Of a stretch of 5,925 bases of DNA, positions 1 to 4,599 are shown one piece after another. Numbering within the stretch: position 1 is the stretch's first letter; each line of letters opens with the position of its first letter. The stretch spans positions 1-5,925 of the forward strand of contig JAISPE010000150.1 of assembly GCA_031275145.1 (NCBI GenBank), read 5' to 3'. Source of the DNA: Prevotellaceae bacterium (GTDB lineage Bacteria; Bacteroidota; Bacteroidia; Bacteroidales; UBA932). The position numbers and the translations under genes were made by a program. The notes beneath the pieces were generated by a model. The model ran no database searches and was not told the DNA's origin. It saw only the letters and a list, made by a program, of their open reading frames with translations.

Positions 1-600
1 AAAATTTATGCTTCGGAGCAGATACGGCGCGCTGAAAAATACATCGGCATCCGCGAGGAAAATGAAGGATACAGGAAACGAATCGTCGAAATAGCTGTAG
101 AATACCAGATAGATTCGAAATATACGGCGTTCATTGCAATAAACGAACGTGATGAAAAAATAACCGATATCCCCGAATTACAGGACACGGTTCTGGAGTC
201 GCCCGCAGGATGGGATATGATGAATATGAGGCTTCCCCGTGTGAATTACGGAAGCTCTCTTTTTGCGTGTAAAAAGTATTCTTTCATGTCTGACGATTTT
301 GATATGAAGCCTTCCGTTGATATTGACGCACTGTTTGAGAACACAGTAAAATGCGAGGAATTAATCAACCAAAATGACAGCTATCAGGCGCTTCTGGATG
401 AAATTGCCGACGAATTGCGTCCCCATTTTTTATCTCCTTCAAGGAAATACAGAAAACTTTTCCGAAAAATGGAGAAAAAAACGCCAAAGGTTTATGCCCT
501 GATAAAAGCCGTATTTGACGGGGAAAAACAACAGGCGGAAAAGGCTGGCGTTAAGATTCTCCGTTCATTGTTTAAGTTTATAGGGATGAAAAATAAATAA
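1..600 (+). CDS. VIT/von Willebrand factor A domain protein, C-terminal part (5' end outside window)
   Basis: The frame is open from base 1 to the TAA at 598-600, giving 199 visible residues, so the gene starts left of the window. An internal ATG at 217 is not the start, because conserved sequence lies upstream of it. Visible residues 28-53 (IVEIAVEYQI, then KYTAFIAINERDEK) match the segment that follows the vWA domain in bacterial inter-alpha-trypsin-inhibitor-like (VIT plus vWA) proteins, where a 'YGV.S.YTAF.AV.E' pattern recurs. A 'VLESPAGWDMM' stretch follows at about 64-74. The VIT and vWA domains and any MIDAS metal site would lie upstream and cannot be seen. The tail (about 100-199) is charged, partly helical and ends in a basic segment with KILRSLFKFIG. 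Family knowledge suggests an envelope or surface adhesion-type protein, but location and role are inference. It converges on mnmA across a repeat-filled gap. Confidence 0.75.
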   Translation, partial: KIYASEQIRRAEKYIGIREENEGYRKRIVEIAVEYQIDSKYTAFIAINERDEKITDIPELQDTVLESPAGWDMMNMRLPRVNYGSSLFACKKYSFMSDDFDMKPSVDIDALFENTVKCEELINQNDSYQALLDEIADELRPHFLSPSRKYRKLFRKMEKKTPKVYALIKAVFDGEKQQAEKAGVKILRSLFKFIGMKNK

Positions 601-612
601 GATATAACGGTT

Positions 613-815
613 AAAAAAACTCATTTACACCTAATTTTTAAAACAAAACAACTTCAGTAGCAGGGAAATATGATATAAACCACCAGACCTCATTACCCCA
701 TTAAATCAACGGCATCCGGTTCGGTTTAATGAGGTAATGAGATTGGTTTGTGTGTGTTACATCATGGCTACTGAGGTTGTTCTGTTATTTTGAATTAGGT
801 GGAAATGAGGTTTTC
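613..815. repeat. Long imperfect foldback (nested inverted repeat), MITE-like or bidirectional terminator
   Basis: Almost the whole stretch pairs with itself. The outer arms are 620-636 and 793-809 (CTCATTTACACCTAATT against reverse complement CTCATTTCCACCTAATT, 16 of 17). The next arms are 647-661 and 767-781 (AACAACTTCAGTAGC against AACAACCTCAGTAGC, 14 of 15). The inner arms are 689-705 and 725-741 (CTCATTACCCCATTAAA against CTCATTACCTCATTAAA, 16 of 17), with a 19-base loop at 706-724. Weaker pairing (ATGATATAA with ATGATGTAA) lies between the blocks. The ends carry an A7 run (613-619) and a TTTT run (811-814), so a minus-strand transcript would have the stem followed by seven U and a plus-strand transcript by four U. 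It begins 13 bases past the stop of the vWA gene. It has no coding capacity. It could be a MITE-like foldback, a two-way terminator or a structured RNA, and I saw no clear target-site duplication. Confidence 0.75.
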
Positions 816-836
816 TGTCTACGTTTGAACACTCTG

Positions 837-990
837 CCCTACGGGATTTTTGATTGCGGAATTTGAACGGAATTATTTTTAATTAATCTCAAATTTTTGA
901 CACCCCACCCTTCGGGATTTCTGATTGCGGAATTTGAACGAAAAATATTTTTAATGACCTCACATTTTTTACACCCCACCCGAGGGGATT
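837..990. repeat. 71-bp tandem repeat, two full copies plus a partial third
   Basis: Copy 1 is 837-907 and copy 2 is 908-978, with 58 of 71 bases identical and no gaps. A third copy starts exactly 71 bases on (979) and fades after about 990. Each copy opens with a small palindromic core (CCCTACGGG, CCCTTCGGG, CCCGAGGGG). A conserved GATTGCGGAATTTGAACG follows, then a variable AT-rich middle, and the copy ends in ACACCCCA. The period is not a multiple of three, which argues against a coding repeat. A minus-strand open frame across it (889-1089) overlaps the end of mnmA and changes frame relative to the repeat, so I treat it as spurious. The GGGTGGGGTGT unit resembles short intergenic repeats I associate with Bacteroidales genomes, which is recollection and not a search result. 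Function is unknown. Confidence 0.8.
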
Positions 991-999
991 ATTCATATT

Positions 1000-1016
1000 T
1001 AACATCTTCGGTGTTA
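1000..1016 (-). terminator. Weak hairpin downstream of mnmA, possible terminator
   Basis: TAACATCTTCGGTGTTA can form a seven-pair stem (one G-T pair) around a three-base loop, starting 24 bases past the mnmA stop. No T run follows on the minus strand, so it does not meet the usual intrinsic-terminator pattern. It may only be a transcript-end stabiliser or chance. The stronger stem followed by seven T on this strand is the foldback at 613-815. Confidence 0.25.
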
Positions 1017-1040
1017 GAGAAAGAACCTGCTTTGTCGCAT

Positions 1041-2216
1041 TCAGGCGTTTATTACTCCCGAGCCAATTAATTCTCCGTCGAAATACCATGCGGCAAACTG
1101 TCCGGGAGTGATTCCTCTTTGCAGTTTGTCGAATATAATGTACAGACCTTCGGGCTGCATCGCGAGTTTTGCTTTTTGCAGAGGCTGGCGGTATCTGATT
1201 CTGACTTCGTAATCGACAGATTCACCTTCGGAGAGGGCAAGGTCTTTCCGTATCCAGTGTATTTCGGCGGGATTGATGAACAGCGCTTTGCGGAACAGAC
1301 CCGGATGACTCCGTCCTTCTCCGACATACAGGGTATTTGTCTCAATATCCGAGCCTATCACAAACAGCGGCTCTACGTGTCCGCCGATATTTATTCCCCG
1401 TCGCTGTCCTGTTGTAAAAAAGTGAGCGCCATCGTGGACACCGATTTTTTTCCCGTCATTTGGAGAATATTTAAAAGGCGCTGAAAGGTTTTTGTAATTA
1501 TCGCCGGAAACGGCTTCCCCGTATTTTTCGTAGAAGGCCGGCATAATCTCTACCGTATCGCCTTTACGGGCGGCCAGTTTCTGTTGCAGAAAGACGGGTA
1601 AATCAACCTTTCCGACAAAACATATTCCCTGCGAATCTTTTCTGTCGGCGTTGGGAAGATTCTGTTCCGCAGCGATACGGCGCACATCCGGTTTCAGCAG
1701 ATGGCCGACGGGGAATATCGCTTTCGACAGCTGTTCCTGCGAAAGCTGGCACAGAAAATAACTCTGGTCTTTGTTGGGGTCTTTTCCCGCAAGCAGTCTG
1801 AACGTTTTTCTGCCGCCGGATTCAAACGAAGCTATCCGGCAGTAATGTCCCGTTGCAACCATGTCAGCGCCGAGCCCGTTTGCCTTTTTAATAAAGACGT
1901 CAAACTTTATTTCGCGATTGCATAAAACATCGGGATTGGGTGTCCGTCCCTTTTCATACTCTGCGAACATGTAATCGACAACACGTTTGCTGTAGTCTTC
2001 GCTTAGATCGACAAACTCAAAAGGGATATCCAGTTTGCGGGCGACCATTTTTGCTATGTCCAGATCGTCTTCCCATGAACAGTTGCCGTGAAGCGTTCCT
2101 GTGGTGTCGTGCCAGTTTTGCATAAACATTCCGACAATGTCATGACCGGCCTGTTTCAGCAAATATGCCGCAACGGCAGAATCTACTCCACCCGACAGTC
2201 CTACTGCGATTTTCAT
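1041..2216 (-). CDS. mnmA: tRNA-specific 2-thiouridylase MnmA
   Basis: MnmA puts sulfur on C2 of the wobble uridine (U34) of tRNA-Lys, -Glu and -Gln in the cytoplasm, using ATP to adenylate the base and a persulfide sulfur relayed from a cysteine desulfurase. Numbered from the chosen ATG (391 aa), it shows the PP-loop SGGVDS at 8-13, the first catalytic cysteine in NPDVLCNREIKF (Cys99), ATGHY at 121-125, and the second catalytic cysteine in KDSQGICF (Cys199). TTGQRRGINIGG lies at about 268-279, followed by the C-terminal beta-barrel ending RGITPGQFAAWYFDGELIGSG. All key residues are present. It is about 20-30 residues longer than the E. coli enzyme, with extra sequence around 218-260 before AHFFTTGQ, as in other Bacteroidota MnmA. 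A GTG one codon upstream is possible, but the ATG at 2216-2214 overlaps the TGA of the preceding gene by one base (TGATG), which suggests translational coupling. It is the last gene of the operon. Confidence 0.96.
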   Translation of the reverse strand: MKIAVGLSGGVDSAVAAYLLKQAGHDIVGMFMQNWHDTTGTLHGNCSWEDDLDIAKMVARKLDIPFEFVDLSEDYSKRVVDYMFAEYEKGRTPNPDVLCNREIKFDVFIKKANGLGADMVATGHYCRIASFESGGRKTFRLLAGKDPNKDQSYFLCQLSQEQLSKAIFPVGHLLKPDVRRIAAEQNLPNADRKDSQGICFVGKVDLPVFLQQKLAARKGDTVEIMPAFYEKYGEAVSGDNYKNLSAPFKYSPNDGKKIGVHDGAHFFTTGQRRGINIGGHVEPLFVIGSDIETNTLYVGEGRSHPGLFRKALFINPAEIHWIRKDLALSEGESVDYEVRIRYRQPLQKAKLAMQPEGLYIIFDKLQRGITPGQFAAWYFDGELIGSGVINA

Positions 2217-3718
2217 CACTCGATCAGCTTGTCGTAATCGGTTTCCAGCGGTTTATTATTATACAAATCGTAAAGAGTTAACTGCCTGATAGTATAATAA
2301 TAAGTCCAGTAATTGCGCAGAGCGGTCACACTGCGCAGACGGGCGTTATCCCTGTCATTCTGGGCATTGTTCATTTCCGTAATGTCGATTTTGTCAGTCA
2401 GGTAACGCTGCATGGAAACGGTGTATCTTTTCTGTGCTATCGTATCGGCCTTGGTAGTAATCCGGTACTGTTCCGCCTGCATGTTATACTGGTTGACCTG
2501 CAAAATCACATCCTGTTCAAAATCTGTTATAGCCTGCTGTACCTGTACTTTAGTCAGTTCTTCGTTTGACTGCGCCATTTTGACGCGCCCCTTTCCCTTA
2601 CCCCAGTCGAGTATGGGAATCCTCAGTCCCAGCTGTACCCGTTCCATATCCCCGGGTTTTTTATATGCGTCCAGTATTTTACCCGAATTTTGCCTTGTGC
2701 CGGAACGCTGGTCAAGTCCGAACTGCATGTAGAGGTCGGCGCTAAATCCCCGCGATGCTTTTGCCGACGCCACATTTCGCTGAGCTTCTATCAGCTGGCG
2801 TTCGTAAGCAAGCAAGTCGGGACTGTTCTGTTTTGCAAGTTCCATGATTTTATCTTCGTTGAGATTGATGTTGGGAGCTTCGTCGGGAATTATAATCGAA
2901 ATATCCACCGATTCGTTGAAGCCAAGGAAAGAACGCAGCCTGTTTTTTGACGATGCAAGATTCAGTACGGCGTCGTTCAGTGTTGCGCAGGCGTTCATGT
3001 AATTCAGTTCCGACTGTAACATGTCGTTTTCGCCGATTGTCCCGATATTATACCGGCCTTTTGCAATTTTGTAAAGGGAGTCGGTATTTACTTTGTTAAA
3101 TTCGGCGATTGCGACTCTCTGCTGAGCTTCCGCCAGATTGAAAAAATAACGTATGGCGGTGATGGATACGGTTTCGACCGACCTTAAATACCGTTTTTTC
3201 GCTTCTTCGTATCTCAGCGGCTCTATCTTTTTGTCCCATTTAAAACTGTTAAGCCCGAACAGTGACTGGCTGTAAGTCACACTCAGCGGGGAACTTAAAT
3301 ACTGGATATATCCGTCGTCTCCGAATATGTCCGTTCGGCTCAGGTTTGAGCCAACCGTGAACTGACCGCCCGTAAAAGGCACGTTCTGTTCGACATTAAG
3401 CGCTCCCGACAGTCTGTTTGAGTAGTCCTGCAAATACAGGTAGGTTCCGTTCTCCTGCTGTACGGCAGTCATGGCGCGGGAAAAGTTAGGCGCTGTGGCG
3501 GACAGTACAAGACTCGGCAAAAATCCCGCCCTGTATGAACGGTACTGCCAGTAACTCGCCCTGAAAGAATGTTTTGCCTGAATGCCTTCCGGCGACTGTT
3601 CTTTTGCAAGTTCAATCACTTCGTCAATTGTAAACTCCAGATTATTCTGGGCAGTAACTGTGCCGGCAAACAGGCTTGCCGCAATAATAAATGTGTGAAG
3701 CTGTCTCATTATATACAT
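2216..3718 (-). CDS. TolC-like outer membrane efflux protein
   Basis: This is an outer-membrane factor of the OEP/TolC family, which forms a trimeric channel through the outer membrane and periplasm for tripartite efflux pumps or type I export. The 500-residue length is normal for the family. An N-terminal signal peptide (about 4-23, hydrophobic FIIAASLFAG, then TVTAQ) precedes two OEP repeats. The first repeat includes GRYNIGTIGENDMLQSELNY and following helix at about 221-266. The second has LGLRIPILDWGKGKGRVKMA at about 363-382 and a helical C-terminal part (430-485) that also contains a typical 'RY....I.ITEMNNAQND.DNA' stretch. Start choice: the ATG at 3718 lies 9 bases after the lolA-like stop, and a second ATG three codons on (3709) gives a more typical signal peptide (MRQLHTF). 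Neither has a strong Shine-Dalgarno site. No adaptor or inner-membrane pump gene is in the window, so the substrate is unknown. The stop overlaps the mnmA start. Confidence 0.93.
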   Translation of the reverse strand: MYIMRQLHTFIIAASLFAGTVTAQNNLEFTIDEVIELAKEQSPEGIQAKHSFRASYWQYRSYRAGFLPSLVLSATAPNFSRAMTAVQQENGTYLYLQDYSNRLSGALNVEQNVPFTGGQFTVGSNLSRTDIFGDDGYIQYLSSPLSVTYSQSLFGLNSFKWDKKIEPLRYEEAKKRYLRSVETVSITAIRYFFNLAEAQQRVAIAEFNKVNTDSLYKIAKGRYNIGTIGENDMLQSELNYMNACATLNDAVLNLASSKNRLRSFLGFNESVDISIIIPDEAPNINLNEDKIMELAKQNSPDLLAYERQLIEAQRNVASAKASRGFSADLYMQFGLDQRSGTRQNSGKILDAYKKPGDMERVQLGLRIPILDWGKGKGRVKMAQSNEELTKVQVQQAITDFEQDVILQVNQYNMQAEQYRITTKADTIAQKRYTVSMQRYLTDKIDITEMNNAQNDRDNARLRSVTALRNYWTYYYTIRQLTLYDLYNNKPLETDYDKLIE

Positions 3719-3727
3719 ATTTAAACA

Positions 3728-4369
3728 TTATTCTCTTAAATCAACTGTTTCAACATCCGGATGCTTCGACGCGTCAAATACAAATTCCCCGTCGTCGGGA
3801 ATATCTGCATCGGGAGTATAGTTTTTTATTTTTATCGTATAGTGTACCCCGTCTTTTCCGGCGTACTTGATGCTGTAGGGCTTGTGTCTGCCGTCGTCTA
3901 TTCTGACTCTTATATAAGAATACGGCATTTTTATATTTCGGGGATAAAAATCAATTTCAAGAAGATTGAACCCGTCTTCGACTACCTCGCCTTTCAGTTT
4001 CTGTTTAAATTCCCTACGGTCTCCCAGAATAAACCCGAGCGGATTTGTTACAATATCGGAGGTCGAATCCGGCAGGGAAATCATGACTTCGTTATCTTCC
4101 TTGAGATACTGCCACTGGGTTGCTCCGTCGCAGTATATGTCAGTGTCTTTTGTCGAAAGTCTGTACTTGTTGCCTTTCATCAGTATTTTGCCGTCCTGCA
4201 TTTCGGAAGTGTTAAGATGACGGTCCTCGATTGTCATTGTATACTCAAAATAAAGACATTTGTATGACCTGACCGTTTCGGATAATTTATCTAAAACTTC
4301 TTTTACGTCTTTTTGAGAATTTGCAAAGAAAGGAAGCAAAATCAATGATATAACAACTATTCTTCTCAT
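3728..4369 (-). CDS. lolA: LolA-like periplasmic outer membrane lipoprotein carrier
   Basis: The 213-residue exported protein has a signal peptide at about 1-18 (MRRIVVISLILLPFFANS). It lacks a lipobox cysteine, so it should be soluble in the periplasm. The mature part looks like the LolA/LolB fold: an early helix (DVKEVLDKLSETVRSY), then alternating beta strands including GKILMKGNKYRL (60-71), YCDGATQWQYL (79-89) and MPYSYIRVRIDDG (148-160). It ends in FVFDASKHPDVETVDLRE, the usual ending of Bacteroidota LolA-like proteins. LolA carries lipoproteins from the inner-membrane LolCDE complex to the outer membrane, but several Bacteroidota paralogues are only LolA-like, so the symbol is provisional. 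It is first in the operon with the TolC-like gene (9-base gap) and mnmA. In many Bacteroidota lolA follows ftsK, and here no ftsK precedes it. The ATG at 4369 is chosen because it directly opens the signal peptide. Confidence 0.85.
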   Translation of the reverse strand: MRRIVVISLILLPFFANSQKDVKEVLDKLSETVRSYKCLYFEYTMTIEDRHLNTSEMQDGKILMKGNKYRLSTKDTDIYCDGATQWQYLKEDNEVMISLPDSTSDIVTNPLGFILGDRREFKQKLKGEVVEDGFNLLEIDFYPRNIKMPYSYIRVRIDDGRHKPYSIKYAGKDGVHYTIKIKNYTPDADIPDDGEFVFDASKHPDVETVDLRE

Positions 4370-4423
4370 CCGTATGTTTATATTTTTATAATTCCGATTT
4401 TAGAATAATATTAAAATACCGCG

Positions 4424-4459
4424 CAAAGATAATGGAAAATATAATATTAAAAAAACAAA
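4424..4459 (-). promoter_or_regulatory. Candidate Bacteroidota-type promoter for the lolA-tolC-mnmA operon
   Basis: Read on the minus strand, TATCTTTG at 4431-4424 fits the Bacteroidota -7 consensus TAnnTTTG exactly. A TTTG at 4459-4456 could serve as the -33 element, separated by 24 bases, a little longer than the usual 19-21. The start of transcription would fall near 4414-4420, leaving a leader of about 45-50 bases before the lolA-like ATG. The surrounding 4370-4599 spacer is AT-rich and shows no gene, and this is the best motif in it. TTTG alone is common in AT-rich DNA, so only the -7 match carries weight. Confidence 0.5.
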
Positions 4460-4599
4460 ATATAAAACAGACTGTGATTGACGGATATCGACAGTGAAAT
4501 AACGAATCGTATTTTCCCGTACTCGTGCAGTGCCCGTTCGATATAACAAACAGAGAAAAACATCAGGCAATAAAGTTTTTTTCCGTTCGAAGAAAAAGG

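Noticed and set aside
217..600. A separate 127-residue plus-strand gene starting at the ATG at 217
   Set aside because: The same frame is open to base 1 and its upstream part carries conserved VIT/vWA-family sequence, so this is the tail of a larger gene.
789..827. Plus-strand TTTG ... TACGTTTG promoter-like pair
   Set aside because: The 27-base spacing is too long, and it would drive transcription only into the tail of convergent mnmA. It sits at the repeat boundary and is probably chance.
889..1089. Minus-strand 66-residue open frame containing NPLGWGVKNVRSLKIFFVQI
   Set aside because: It lies on the 71-bp repeat and overlaps the mnmA 3' end in another frame. The repeat period is not divisible by three and no ribosome site is evident, so it is most likely a by-product of the repeat.
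1119..1484. Plus-strand open frame of 121 residues opposite mnmA
   Set aside because: It is antisense to a clear, fully conserved enzyme gene and shows no family features. The other plus-strand frames opposite the operon were rejected for the same reason.
4471..4495. ACTGT ... ACAGT inverted repeat as an operator
   Set aside because: Five-base arms 15 bases apart are expected by chance in AT-rich spacer, and the site lies upstream of the candidate promoter with no supporting context.
4573..4599. Hairpin just after the stop of the membrane-protein gene (TTTTTC / GAAAAA around TTCGAACG) as a terminator
   Set aside because: The stem is only six pairs, nearly all A-T, and no T run follows it on the minus strand.
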